A stretch of DNA of 64,000 bases from Shewanella olleyana (GTDB lineage: Bacteria; Pseudomonadota; Gammaproteobacteria; Enterobacterales; Shewanellaceae): NCBI RefSeq assembly GCF_023283825.1, contig NZ_JAKILD010000025.1, positions 1-64,000 of the forward strand, in the 5' to 3' direction. A program made the position numbers and the translations under genes. The notes below the pieces were generated by a model. The model made no database searches, was not told the DNA's origin, and was given only the letters and a program-made list of their open reading frames with translations. Below, piece by piece: positions 7,956 through 17,357 of the stretch. Position 1 is the stretch's first letter. Each line of letters starts with the position of its first letter.

Positions 7956-10244
7956 TTAAATCTTACAAGCGCCGCCGGCACAATCATCATCTTCTTTTTC
8001 GACAACAGTAATGTCATCTAAGTTGTCTGATGCACCATCACGAGTGTTGTGATAGTAAAGGGTTTTAACCCCTAACTTGTAGGCTGTTAGCAAATCTTTA
8101 AGCAAGGTTTGCATTGGCACTTTTTGACCGTCAAAGCGAGTAGGGTCGTAGTTAGTGTTAGCGGAAATTGCTTGGTCAATAAACTTCTGCATAATCCCGA
8201 CTAATTCTAAGTAACCGTTGTTGTTTGGCATATTCCAAAGCAATTCATATTGATGCTTAAGCTCATCAAAATCAGGAACTACTTGCTTTAACTGACCGTC
8301 TTTACTTGCTTTAACACTAATTAATCCACGTGGTGGCTCAATACCGTTTGTCGCGTTTGAAATTTGCGACGATGTTTCAGAAGGCATTAATGCAGACAAT
8401 GTAGAGTTACGTAAACCATGTTGTTGAATATCGCTACGTAAACCTTCCCAATCCATGTGAAGCGGTTCATTACAGATTTTATCAAGGTCACGCTTGTAAG
8501 TATCTATAGGTAAGATACCTTCAGCGTAAGTTGTTTCGTTAAATAGCGGACATGCACCTTGCTCTTTAGCTAAGTTCATTGACGCTTTTAATAAGTAGAA
8601 CTGGATTGCTTCAAAGGTCTTATGGGTTAAATTATTACCAGAGCCATCAGAATATTTCATTCCATTTTTAGCTAAGTAATTTGCAAAGTTAATAACACCT
8701 ATACCAAGAGTACGACGATTCATCGAACCAAGTTGAGCCGAGATAATTGGGTAGTCTTGGTAATCAAGTAAGTTATCTAAAGCACGAACTGCTAAATCAG
8801 CTAATGGTTCTAACTCTGATAAGTCATTGATTGCACCTAGGTTAAGCGCAGAAAGAGTACAAAGGGCGATTTCGCCATTTGGATCTTCAATGTTTTTCAT
8901 TGGCTTAGTTGGCAATGCAATTTCTAAACAAAGGTTAGATTGCTTGATTGGTGCAACTTTAGGGTCGAATGGACTGTGGGTATTACAGTGGTCCACGTTT
9001 TGAATATAAATACGACCAGTTGAAGCACGCTCTTGCATCATCAGTGAAAATAATTCAACTGCTTTAATCTCTTTACGGCGAATGCTCGTATCTGCTTCGT
9101 ATTGTAAATACAGACGTTCAAACTCAGCTTGGTCTGCAAAGAATGCATCGTATAAACCAGGTACGTCAGATGGACTAAATAAGCTGATATTTTGAGATTT
9201 AATTAAACGTTGATACATCAGCTTGTTTAATTGCACGCCGTAATCAAGGTGGCGGACACGGTTATCATCAACACCACGGTTATTTTTAAGTACAAGCAGT
9301 GATTCAACTTCTAAATGCCAAATAGGGTAGAACAGGGTCGCTGCACCGCCGCGAACGCCGCCTTGAGAACAAGACTTAACCGCTGTTTGGAAATACTTAT
9401 AAAACGGTAAGCAACCTGTATGGAATGCTTCACCACCTCTAATTGGGCTACCTAATGCACGAATACGGCCAGCGTTAATACCGATGCCAGCACGTTGGCT
9501 AACGTATTTAACGATTGATGACGCTGTAGCATTAATAGAATCTAAGCTATCGTCACATTCAATTAATACACATGAGCTGAATTGACGTGTTGGAGTACGA
9601 ACACCTGCCATGATAGGTGTAGGTAGCGATATTTTAAACGTCGATACGGCATCGTAAAAACGCTTAATGTAGTCAAGGCGAGTTTCTTTCGGGTATTTAG
9701 CGAATAAACATGCTGCGACTAAAATATATAAGAACTGTGCACTTTCGTAGATTTCGTTAGTGACACGGTTTTGAACGAGATACTTACCTTCTAATTGCTT
9801 AACAGCAGCGTAAGAGAAGTCCATATCACGCCAATGGTCCATGTATCCGTCAAGGATATCCAGTTCTTCAGCAGTGTAATCTTCGATAATATGCTTATCG
9901 TATTTTCCGAGTTCTACTAAGCGATTAACTTGCTCAACTAACTTAGGTGGCTCGAATTGGCCGAATGCTTTTTTACGTAGATGAAAAACAGCTAAGCGAG
10001 CAGCAAGAAACTGATAATCAGGAGATTCTGGAGAGATAAGATCTGCTGCTGCTTTAATGATAGTTTCATGAATAGCTTCTGTAGGAATACCTTCAAAGAA
10101 CTGTAGGTGAGAACGTAATTCTACTTCTGAGACTGAGACATTATTCAGTCCTTTAGCTGCCCATTCGATAACGCGATGAATTTTGTCTAAATCGATTGTT
10201 TCGCGTTCGCCACTGCGTTTAGTGACTGTCATATTGCTGTTCAT
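7956..10244 (-). CDS. nrdA: Ribonucleotide reductase class Ia, alpha subunit
   Basis: The protein has 762 residues and near-identical numbering to E. coli NrdA. An N-terminal ATP-cone spans about residues 5-95. Catalytic cysteines are at C225 (QFSSC), C439 (NLCLE, with N437 and E441) and C462 (LCTLSALN). The radical-transfer tyrosine pair lies in TLYYHNTRD. The C-terminal swivel pair is in CAGGACKI. It reduces ribonucleoside diphosphates with NrdB, and the ATP-cone predicts dATP feedback inhibition. Two NrdR-like boxes lie 206-252 bp upstream. The ATG at 10244 is favoured, with an alternative ATG at 10232. Confidence 0.97.
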   Translation of the reverse strand: MNSNMTVTKRSGERETIDLDKIHRVIEWAAKGLNNVSVSEVELRSHLQFFEGIPTEAIHETIIKAAADLISPESPDYQFLAARLAVFHLRKKAFGQFEPPKLVEQVNRLVELGKYDKHIIEDYTAEELDILDGYMDHWRDMDFSYAAVKQLEGKYLVQNRVTNEIYESAQFLYILVAACLFAKYPKETRLDYIKRFYDAVSTFKISLPTPIMAGVRTPTRQFSSCVLIECDDSLDSINATASSIVKYVSQRAGIGINAGRIRALGSPIRGGEAFHTGCLPFYKYFQTAVKSCSQGGVRGGAATLFYPIWHLEVESLLVLKNNRGVDDNRVRHLDYGVQLNKLMYQRLIKSQNISLFSPSDVPGLYDAFFADQAEFERLYLQYEADTSIRRKEIKAVELFSLMMQERASTGRIYIQNVDHCNTHSPFDPKVAPIKQSNLCLEIALPTKPMKNIEDPNGEIALCTLSALNLGAINDLSELEPLADLAVRALDNLLDYQDYPIISAQLGSMNRRTLGIGVINFANYLAKNGMKYSDGSGNNLTHKTFEAIQFYLLKASMNLAKEQGACPLFNETTYAEGILPIDTYKRDLDKICNEPLHMDWEGLRSDIQQHGLRNSTLSALMPSETSSQISNATNGIEPPRGLISVKASKDGQLKQVVPDFDELKHQYELLWNMPNNNGYLELVGIMQKFIDQAISANTNYDPTRFDGQKVPMQTLLKDLLTAYKLGVKTLYYHNTRDGASDNLDDITVVEKEDDDCAGGACKI

Positions 10245-10449
10245 TAAAAAGAGGCCTTGGTTCTATATTTATTGGTGTAATTTATCTTTGGATCTTTCTA
10301 CAACTAGTTACTTACGATCGCCAATAAATCACATTACGTTCCCTTGTAAGTTGATCATCCAAAAGCGTTCACAACATAATATTTACAAAAATACTAGTGT
10401 TACAGCAAGATACTGAGCTTTTTATGCTAGTGTCTCGTAGTGATGTCAC
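10245..10449. other. nrdA leader region, no gene seen
   Basis: This is the 5' leader and probable core promoter of nrdA. The plus-strand frame across it is a shadow without family features. No clear -10/-35 pair could be fixed. Confidence 0.5.
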
Positions 10450-10465
10450 ACACAAGATATGGTGT
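10450..10465 (-). promoter_or_regulatory. Candidate NrdR box 1
   Basis: The 16-mer ACACAAGATATGGTGT is close to the NrdR consensus ACACWATATATWGTGT. It lies upstream of nrdA and exactly 31 bp from a second match, the three-helical-turn spacing seen in enterobacterial nrd promoters. Confidence 0.75.
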
Positions 10466-10480
10466 TTTTAAATCTGATAC

Positions 10481-10496
10481 ATACAAGATAGTGAGG
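10481..10496 (-). promoter_or_regulatory. Candidate NrdR box 2
   Basis: ATACAAGATAGTGAGG matches box 1 at 11 of 16 positions, with the first half best conserved. The start-to-start distance to box 1 is 31 bp. The weaker match is typical of the second box. Confidence 0.6.
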
Positions 10497-10534
10497 TTAG
10501 TCACTATTTGCAAGCAAGATTTTTATGAATAACT

Positions 10535-10543
10535 TGTGGATAT
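10535..10543 (+). promoter_or_regulatory. DnaA-like box in the nrdA upstream region
   Basis: TGTGGATAT differs from the reverse of the DnaA box TTATCCACA at one base. E. coli nrdAB is controlled by DnaA as well as NrdR, so the site is plausible, but a single 9-mer is weak evidence. Confidence 0.4.
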
Positions 10544-10769
10544 CTCATGTATATTGATACAAGTTAGTAAAAGCTAACCTGCTAACGCAAATTGCGCTTT
10601 AAATTTGTGAGGGTGGTGATTTTATCTACAATAGAGGCGGTAAGTTTGATCGCTACAATAATCAGCGATCAATTGTTTTGTTATAAAAATAGTTTGATTT
10701 TTGTTGGTCAGATTTGCTAAGCCAATTTTGTATTGTTAGTTCACTAAAAGCTAATGCTGTATATGTGTA

Positions 10770-11035
10770 TATACCCAAAAAACCTGAAGATAAGTGTTTC
10801 AGAGCTTCACCGTGTTTTCAATACTAGGCACGTTAATGCGGTAATGTAGGTACCTTATAAATTAGCGCAACAACGTAGTGGGAACACGGTGAAACTCCCT
10901 GAGGGCAAGTTTTGCACGCGTTTATGCTGCGTTATTGATTTTGAAAAGGGAATAACCATTACCCGCAATCAATGCCTTGCCTATACGCGTGTAAATTCTT
11001 GCTGAAATCGAGCATCTTCAGGTTGTTTGGGTATA
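10770..11035. mobile_element. MITE-like inverted-repeat element
   Basis: The ends are long imperfect inverted repeats. The left end reads TATACCCAAAAAACCTGAAG, and the reverse of the right end reads TATACCCAAACAACCTGAAG. Inside are further nested dyads: TCACCGTGTT with AACACGGTGA, and GCAAGTTTTGCACGCGT with a matching ACGCGTGTAAATTCTTGC. No coding sequence is present. Size (266 bp) and structure fit a non-autonomous miniature element or a folded intergenic repeat. It lies between the nrdA promoter region and the end of the HAD phosphatase gene. Confidence 0.75.
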
Positions 11036-11092
11036 CAGCCTCATCGTCAGCAAGCTGCAATGAGGCATATGCATTCAGAAAATGAGTTTAAT

Positions 11093-11761
11093 TTAAGCCA
11101 AAACTGACGTAACAAAGAATTGATGCAAATCATTCACGTTATTGAATTCAATCTGACTTGGCCATTGATCTGGACAATCAGATTCAGCCAAATACCCCCA
11201 TAAGGCAGTGCCGCCAATCATGCCAGCATTCGCAGCTGCGACTAGGTCTCTTTCAGCATCACCTAAATACAAAATGTTTGCTGGTTTACAGTTTATTTGC
11301 TGCGCCGCTAATAGCATAGGCGCTGTATGAGGTTTGGGATGAAGGGTAGAATCTCCACTCACAACAGATTTAGCTCTATGGGTCAGACCGAGTGCATTAA
11401 TGAGAGGGCGGGTAAACTTTGCTTGTTTATTAGTGACAATACCAAACGGTAAATCATTTGTTTCCAGCAAATCTAAAAATTCTTTAAACCCTGCAAATAA
11501 CTGAGCTTTTTCACCATTCACCTTCTTATAATGCCCAAGTAGTGATTGTTGGATGTTAATTTGTTCTGCTTCACTAAGGTGAGGTACACCTGCTTTTACT
11601 AATGCCAAGCTACCGTGAGAAGCAGAGTAACGTAGTTTATCAACGCTCTGAGCTGCAATTCCTCGTTCATCTAAGCTAAGGTTTAATGCATGAATTAAAT
11701 CAGGTGCGGTATCCGCTAATGTGCCGTCTAAATCAAATAACACAGCTTTAATTAAATTCAT
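11093..11761 (-). CDS. HAD phosphatase, Gph/MupP-like
   Basis: The protein has 222 residues with all HAD motifs: I, FDLDGTLADT (residues 9-18) with the nucleophile Asp; II, GIVTNK near 106; III, the Lys in HPKPH near 142; and IV, GDAERD near 167. It has the alpha-helical cap of phosphoglycolate phosphatases. In Pseudomonas the MurNAc-6-phosphate phosphatase MupP sits next to ubiG near gyrA, the same arrangement as here, so MupP is as likely as phosphoglycolate phosphatase. It lies downstream of ubiG with a 106-bp gap and probably shares its transcript. Confidence 0.85.
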   Translation of the reverse strand: MNLIKAVLFDLDGTLADTAPDLIHALNLSLDERGIAAQSVDKLRYSASHGSLALVKAGVPHLSEAEQINIQQSLLGHYKKVNGEKAQLFAGFKEFLDLLETNDLPFGIVTNKQAKFTRPLINALGLTHRAKSVVSGDSTLHPKPHTAPMLLAAQQINCKPANILYLGDAERDLVAAANAGMIGGTALWGYLAESDCPDQWPSQIEFNNVNDLHQFFVTSVLA

Positions 11762-11867
11762 TTTAAGCCTTAATGAGAAATTAAATGTGCCACACCTTAA
11801 GTTACAGCATTAAAATGTGGCAAAAAATGGTGGTGAGAAATTGATTCTTCAATAACTGAAGGGCCAG

Positions 11868-12596
11868 TTAGTCCTCTATTTTTTGTGTCGCAATCATATA
11901 GTTTACATCCACTTTATTCGTGTATTTATATACACCTGAAATTGGGTTGTAAGTAATTCCTAAGGCATCGCGGCAAATTAAATCTGTGTTATCAACTAAT
12001 GTGATAAGTTCAGAAGGTTTAATGAATTTACTATGATCGTGCGTTCCAACGGGGAGCATTTTTAAAACATACTCTGCACCCACAATTGCTTGGATGTAAG
12101 ACATCATACTGCGATTAATGGTCGAGAAAAAAACATGGCCACCAGGTTTCACCATGTCACAGCATGCTTGAATGACTGATAAAGGGTCGGGTACGTGTTC
12201 TAGCATTTCCATGCAAGTGACAACATCATAATGTCCCATATGCGATTGCGCATGCTCTTCTGCAGTCATGGTATCGTAATTGATAGAAACGCCAGTTTCT
12301 AAGGCATGCAGCTTAGCTACTTCAATTTGGGCTTCACCCATGTCTAACCCAGTAACTTTTGCACCAATTTTTGCCATGCTTTCTGACAAAATACCGCCTC
12401 CACAACCAATATCGATAACTTGTTTTTCAAATAAGCCACCGCTAGTTTGATCAATATAGTTTAATCGTAATGGGTTTAATTGATGTAGTGGCTTAAAGTC
12501 ACCATTTGGATCCCACCAAGACGCAGCCATGTTGGCAAATTTTTCGATTTCTTGATGATCAACGTTTTGTTGAGTGGTGTGTTCTTGGTTCGACAT
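11868..12596 (-). CDS. ubiG: Ubiquinone biosynthesis O-methyltransferase
   Basis: About 242 residues when started at ATG 12596 (MSNQEHTTQQ). An upstream ATG at 12674 would add 26 residues foreign to the family. The N-terminal EIEKFANMAASWWDPNGDFKPLHQ is diagnostic for UbiG. The SAM motif I reads VIDIGCGGGILSE, and the post-motif and CMEMLEHVPDP region follow. It performs the two O-methylations of ubiquinone synthesis at the inner membrane. It diverges from gyrA, and the phosphatase gene follows downstream. Confidence 0.95.
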   Translation of the reverse strand: MSNQEHTTQQNVDHQEIEKFANMAASWWDPNGDFKPLHQLNPLRLNYIDQTSGGLFEKQVIDIGCGGGILSESMAKIGAKVTGLDMGEAQIEVAKLHALETGVSINYDTMTAEEHAQSHMGHYDVVTCMEMLEHVPDPLSVIQACCDMVKPGGHVFFSTINRSMMSYIQAIVGAEYVLKMLPVGTHDHSKFIKPSELITLVDNTDLICRDALGITYNPISGVYKYTNKVDVNYMIATQKIED

Positions 12597-12951
12597 AGCA
12601 AGGACCCATGATTTATTTATGATTATTGCATGCATTATAACCATACCTTTAATAAACATAGTGAGATGAAACAAGATTCATTTCTAGTTGGTTATATATT
12701 CGGCACTAATTGCTGATAAAAAAGCCATTGAGGTTTTGTTAGCGGCTTTTGCGCATTCTAATAGTAGTTAAACCTAAACAATATTGACTAATTCTTGCTG
12801 TTTTTATTCAGTTTTTCACTTGCTTTAACTTTTCGTTGCCCTAGGGTCTAGTCACTTTATATATCTGTGTTAGAATGCCAAATCACGTTTTTGAGCTACA
12901 CAATAAAATGGAATAATTATTGTGCGCTAATTTTAGGGGAACGAGCAGTTT
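12597..12951. other. Divergent ubiG-gyrA intergenic region
   Basis: This 355-bp region holds the promoters of both genes. No extra gene was recognised, and the upstream extension of the ubiG frame (to 12674) is not conserved in type. Confidence 0.5.
12868..12876 (+). promoter_or_regulatory. Candidate gyrA extended -10 element
   Basis: TGTTAGAAT has the TGn-TANNNT form of an extended -10 promoter, 76 bp before the gyrA start. No good -35 hexamer is seen at the expected distance. Confidence 0.4.
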
Positions 12952-15639
12952 ATGACTGATCTGGCATCATCAATTTCGCCAATTAACATCGAAGACGAAC
13001 TAAAAAATTCTTATTTAGATTATGCTATGAGTGTAATCGTAGGTCGTGCATTACCCGACGTTCGTGACGGATTAAAACCTGTTCACCGTCGTGTGCTTTT
13101 TGCAATGAACGAATTAAAGAACGACTTTAATAAGCCTTATAAAAAATCAGCTCGTGTTGTTGGTGACGTAATTGGTAAGTATCACCCTCATGGTGACTCT
13201 GCTGTTTACGATACAATCGTACGTATGGCACAACCATTCTCAATGCGTTACACACTTGTCGATGGCCAAGGTAACTTCGGTTCTGTCGATGGTGATTCAG
13301 CAGCGGCAATGCGTTATACCGAAATCCGTATGGAGAAGTTAGCGCATTCATTGCTAGCCGATTTAGAAAAAGAAACCGTGGATTATGTACCTAACTATGA
13401 TGGTACTGAACATATACCAGCGGTTCTTCCTACACGCATTCCAACATTATTAATTAATGGTTCTTCAGGTATTGCTGTTGGTATGGCGACGAATATCCCG
13501 CCGCACAATATCAATGAAGTTGTTCAAGGTTGTTTAGCATTAATTGAGGAGCCTAGCCTCTCAATTGAACAACTAATGGAATATATTCCTGGACCTGACT
13601 TCCCTACAGCAGCGTCAATCAATGGCCGTAAAGGTATCATTGACGCATATAAGACTGGCCGTGGCCGCGCTGTTATGCGCTCAAAAGCTGCCATTGAAGA
13701 AGAAAACGGTCGCGAACGTATTATCGTCACTGAAATTCCTTATCAAGTGAACAAAGCGCGTTTGATTGAAAAAATCGCTGAGCTTGTTAAAGATAAGAAG
13801 ATAGAAGGTATCAGTGGTTTACGTGATGAGTCTGATAAAGACGGCATGCGCATTGTTATTGAAATCAAACGAGGTGAAGTGGGCGAGGTTGTACTTAATA
13901 ACCTATATGCTCAAACTCAAATGCAGTGCTCTTTCGGTATCAACATGGTTGCGTTGACTAATGGTCAACCAAAACTGTTTAACCTTAAAGAAATGCTTGA
14001 GTGCTTTATTCTTCACCGCCGTGAAGTTGTAACACGCAGAACAGTATTCGAATTACGTAAAGCCCGCGAACGTGCACATATCCTTGAAGCATTAGCGATT
14101 GCACTTGCTAACATTGACCCAATTATCGCGTTGATCAAAGCATCTCCAACACCAGCTGAAGCTAAAGTTAAATTAGTTGCTCAAGGCTGGCAGTTAGGTA
14201 ATGTGCAAGGCATGCTTGAAAAAGCAGGTGATGATGCAGCGCGTCCAGAATGGTTAGAGCCTGAGTATGGTATTCGAGATGGCGAATACTTTTTAACTGA
14301 ACAACAGGCACAAGCGATCCTTGAATTACGATTACATCGTTTAACTGGTCTTGAACATGAAAAAATCCTTGCTGAATATGAAGAATTATTAGAGTTCATA
14401 GCTGGTCTATTGTTCATCCTTCGCAGCCCTGAACGTTTGATGGAAGTCATCAAAGAAGAGCTAGAAGAAGTATTAGAACAATACGGTGATGCTCGACGTA
14501 CTGTAATTAATCAAAACGAAGTTGATATGAGTCTTGAAGACTTAATTAACGAAGAAGATGTCGTAGTGACATTATCACATATGGGTTATGCCAAGTATCA
14601 GCCACTGACTGACTACCAAGCACAACGTCGTGGTGGTAAAGGTAAAGCAGCAACTAAAGTTAAAGACGAAGATTTCGTTGAGAAACTACTCGTTGCTAAT
14701 ACTCATGACACCATCCTTTGTTTCTCTGACTTCGGTAAAATGTACTGGCTTAAAGTTTACCAATTACCATTGGCAAGCCGCACAGCACGTGGTCGTCCAA
14801 TCATCAACTTACTACCATTATCTGATGGTGAGCGTATTACTGCTATTTTACCAGTACGTGAATATGCTGATGATAAGTTTATTGTTATGGCAACAGCGCA
14901 CGGTACAGTTAAGAAAACCGCATTAACGGCTTACAGTAATCCTCGTGCAAACGGTATTATTGCAGTTAACCTGAAAGACGATGATCAATTAATTGGTGTT
15001 GATATTACTAATGGTAGTGATGACATCATGTTGTTCTCGAATGAAGGTAAAGTAGTTCGTTTCAACGAGAAAGTACGTGATTCTGAAACAGGTGAAGTGA
15101 AGAAAGATCCTGAAACAGGTGAAGACTTAATTGCTATCCGTCCAATGGGCCGTACAGCCACAGGTGTTCGCGGTATCAAACTTGAAGATGGTCAAAAAGT
15201 TGTTTCAATGATCATTCCTAAAGAAGAAGGTTCTATCTTGACTGTGACTGAAAATGGTTATGGTAAGCGTACTGACCTTTCTGAATACCCAGCTAAGAGC
15301 CGTGGTACTAAAGGTGTGGTTTCTATCAAGGTGAGTGAACGTAATGGCGCTGTTGTTGGCGCTGTACAAGTTACTGAGTCTGAAGAAATTATGTTGATTA
15401 GTAACAAGGGTACGTTAGTTCGTACTCCTTCAAGTGGTGTATCACTGATTGGTCGTAACACTCAAGGTGTCACAATCATTCGAACTGCTGAAGATGAAAA
15501 AGTAGTCGGTTTACAAAGACTGGATGAAATTGAAGTCACAGAAGATTTTGTTGAAGGTGAGGAGGGCGAACAGCCTGAAACACCAGCAGTAGAAAATCCT
15601 GCTGATGATGCAACAGATACTCCTGAAGCTGATGCTTAA
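12952..15639 (+). CDS. gyrA: DNA gyrase subunit A
   Basis: The protein has 895 residues, near E. coli length. The N-terminal breakage-reunion domain includes VGRALPDVRDGLKPVHRR and the active-site Tyr in MRYTEIRM (residue 122 by E. coli numbering). The quinolone-resistance region reads HPHGDSAVYDTIVRMAQ, with wild-type Ser83 and Asp87. The C-terminal half carries the beta-pinwheel with the GyrA-box-like QRRGGKGK. The tail is acidic and rich in Glu, Asp, Pro and Ala. With GyrB it introduces negative supercoils. A strong terminator follows. Confidence 0.98.
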   Translation: MTDLASSISPINIEDELKNSYLDYAMSVIVGRALPDVRDGLKPVHRRVLFAMNELKNDFNKPYKKSARVVGDVIGKYHPHGDSAVYDTIVRMAQPFSMRYTLVDGQGNFGSVDGDSAAAMRYTEIRMEKLAHSLLADLEKETVDYVPNYDGTEHIPAVLPTRIPTLLINGSSGIAVGMATNIPPHNINEVVQGCLALIEEPSLSIEQLMEYIPGPDFPTAASINGRKGIIDAYKTGRGRAVMRSKAAIEEENGRERIIVTEIPYQVNKARLIEKIAELVKDKKIEGISGLRDESDKDGMRIVIEIKRGEVGEVVLNNLYAQTQMQCSFGINMVALTNGQPKLFNLKEMLECFILHRREVVTRRTVFELRKARERAHILEALAIALANIDPIIALIKASPTPAEAKVKLVAQGWQLGNVQGMLEKAGDDAARPEWLEPEYGIRDGEYFLTEQQAQAILELRLHRLTGLEHEKILAEYEELLEFIAGLLFILRSPERLMEVIKEELEEVLEQYGDARRTVINQNEVDMSLEDLINEEDVVVTLSHMGYAKYQPLTDYQAQRRGGKGKAATKVKDEDFVEKLLVANTHDTILCFSDFGKMYWLKVYQLPLASRTARGRPIINLLPLSDGERITAILPVREYADDKFIVMATAHGTVKKTALTAYSNPRANGIIAVNLKDDDQLIGVDITNGSDDIMLFSNEGKVVRFNEKVRDSETGEVKKDPETGEDLIAIRPMGRTATGVRGIKLEDGQKVVSMIIPKEEGSILTVTENGYGKRTDLSEYPAKSRGTKGVVSIKVSERNGAVVGAVQVTESEEIMLISNKGTLVRTPSSGVSLIGRNTQGVTIIRTAEDEKVVGLQRLDEIEVTEDFVEGEEGEQPETPAVENPADDATDTPEADA

Positions 15640-15660
15640 TACTAAGCGTTAAGTGGATAC

Positions 15661-15689
15661 AAAAAAGGATGCCAATGGCATCCTTTTTT
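15661..15689 (+). terminator. Terminator after gyrA
   Basis: AAAAAAGGATGCC (15661-15673) pairs perfectly with GGCATCCTTTTTT (15677-15689). The A and T flanks allow action on both strands. Confidence 0.88.
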
Positions 15690-15770
15690 AATGTCTGAAT
15701 AAATATCAGGCTAATCAGTTTGCTCTGTGGCTATCACTATAACCAACCAACCAATAAGCCTTCTTACAAA

Positions 15771-16937
15771 CTAGCCATTATTTTTAGCTAAAGTATCTGC
15801 ATGCTTAAAAGCATCACGCCAAAAGGTTGAACTTAGCTTAGCGATCACACGCGACTCACCATTAAGTAACATTGCCATACCGATATTTAATTCTGGTGAA
15901 TAAGACACTTCTGCGACATATCCAGCAACCCAACCAGCATGATAAATTAACGGACGACCTTCAAATTCATAAACGCGCCAGCCTTTACCATAATGAGCAT
16001 CATCAAGATATGTTCTCCAATCACGTCGACGAAGCTCTTTGGTTGTTCTAACACCAGCAGTTGTCACGTCTTTAATGACTCTATTTGATAACACCCCTGG
16101 GTTTTCGCCTAAATTAGCGATAAGCCATTTGGACATATCAGTAATACTGGCGTTTACGCCTGCTGCAGGTGCTAATTTATAATAGTTAGGTTTCACTTTT
16201 ACTTTTCTAAAGCCTGACTGAGTTTTTACGTGAGGTTCGGCGCGATTACTTTGCTTATCAAATGCTTCATAGCCAATTGATGCAGTTGTCATCTTAAGTG
16301 GCGAGAATATTTTTTGTTGGATTAAACTCTCGTAACTCTCACCAGATTGCTGCTCTATGGCATCTTGAATAAATGAAAACGCCACATTCTGATAGCTATA
16401 GCAAACTCCAGGTTTACACATTGGGGTTAATTCAGAAAACTTATTAATGATCTTTTCCATGCCTACATCGGCATTGATCAAATTATCGTAGCTATTTGGC
16501 ATTAGGCCGGTACTTTGACCAATGATATGTCCTAAATTTATCTCCTTTGCTTGTTGTTTATCAGCAAGGGTGAATTCAGGAAGATACTTAATGATAGGTT
16601 GTTGCCAATGTAGTTTATTTTCAGTAACCAGTATACTGGCCAATGTACCAGCAAAAGTTTTTGACACCGAAGCTAAACGAAATACTGTATCAGCGTTGAC
16701 ATTCAAATTGCCACCTTTGGCACGTTTTCCGTAGGTGCTCAGTGTTAATATTTCACTACCTTCGACAATGACAAAAGCACCACCTGGTACTTTGCTTTTT
16801 CTCAGCTGCTTATGAAAATTGTGTTTGAAGTTTTCGGAAATTTTATTGTATTCAGATTGCGATGCCGCTAAAGAGGAGGTTGGACTCAGCGCTCCAATAG
16901 ATAAAGTGCCTAAAAGCAAAATAGGTTTTAAAAACAT
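15771..16937 (-). CDS. Secreted serine hydrolase, beta-lactamase/DD-peptidase fold
   Basis: This 388-residue protein starts with a signal peptide (FLKPILLLGTLSIGALSP, ending near SLAAS). Active-site motifs of the class C beta-lactamase/DD-peptidase family are present: S90-V-S-K93, Y182-Q-N184, and HAG (YHAGWVAGY) in place of KTG. HAG is common in the esterase or peptidase members, so this is probably not a true beta-lactamase. It should act in the periplasm. It is divergent from serC across a 420-bp gap. Confidence 0.85.
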   Translation of the reverse strand: MFLKPILLLGTLSIGALSPTSSLAASQSEYNKISENFKHNFHKQLRKSKVPGGAFVIVEGSEILTLSTYGKRAKGGNLNVNADTVFRLASVSKTFAGTLASILVTENKLHWQQPIIKYLPEFTLADKQQAKEINLGHIIGQSTGLMPNSYDNLINADVGMEKIINKFSELTPMCKPGVCYSYQNVAFSFIQDAIEQQSGESYESLIQQKIFSPLKMTTASIGYEAFDKQSNRAEPHVKTQSGFRKVKVKPNYYKLAPAAGVNASITDMSKWLIANLGENPGVLSNRVIKDVTTAGVRTTKELRRRDWRTYLDDAHYGKGWRVYEFEGRPLIYHAGWVAGYVAEVSYSPELNIGMAMLLNGESRVIAKLSSTFWRDAFKHADTLAKNNG

Positions 16938-17357
16938 TTACAGTTCCAGTGACCGTTAATACGATCTAATTTTTATTGTTTTGATGTCAATATAGTCATT
17001 AAAATGATATTTGTTACTAATTTGTATACAGGTATTGTTGAGCAAATCAGCTGTGATTACTAGTCGTTAATGATGAATAATAGTTAAAAAAGCGACTAAT
17101 GATTGTTTAAATGAACTCATACTGTTTATTCATTCGACAGTATGTCAATTTGTTGATGGTCTTACTAAGGTTAAAGCAGTCAATTCTATCAAAAAAGGGC
17201 GTTAAAATAATATTTTATCTCTAATTTATATTAAGAAACTCTCAACTTTTAGGCTTTATGATTATTTTTCATTTTAGCCTATAAACAGTTGAGATATACT
17301 GCCTATCAAAATGCTATTAATTTAATGTTTTAACTAAAAACGATAAAGGACAATGCT
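16938..17357. other. Intergenic region with a dyad, upstream of serC
   Basis: No gene was seen in 420 bp. An inverted repeat, CATACTGT (17118-17125) and ACAGTATG (17137-17144), separated by 11 bp could be an operator for either divergent gene. It does not match the LexA spacing of 8. Confidence 0.4.

Noticed and set aside
10183..10416. Plus-strand open frame over the nrdA start
   Set aside because: It overlaps nrdA and its promoter, has no ribosome site and no protein-like composition.
13076..13460. Possible quinolone resistance change in gyrA
   Set aside because: The region encodes GDSAVYDTI, with wild-type Ser83 and Asp87.
17118..17144. CTGT...ACAG dyad as a LexA box
   Set aside because: The spacer is 11 bp, not 8, so it does not fit the gammaproteobacterial SOS box.
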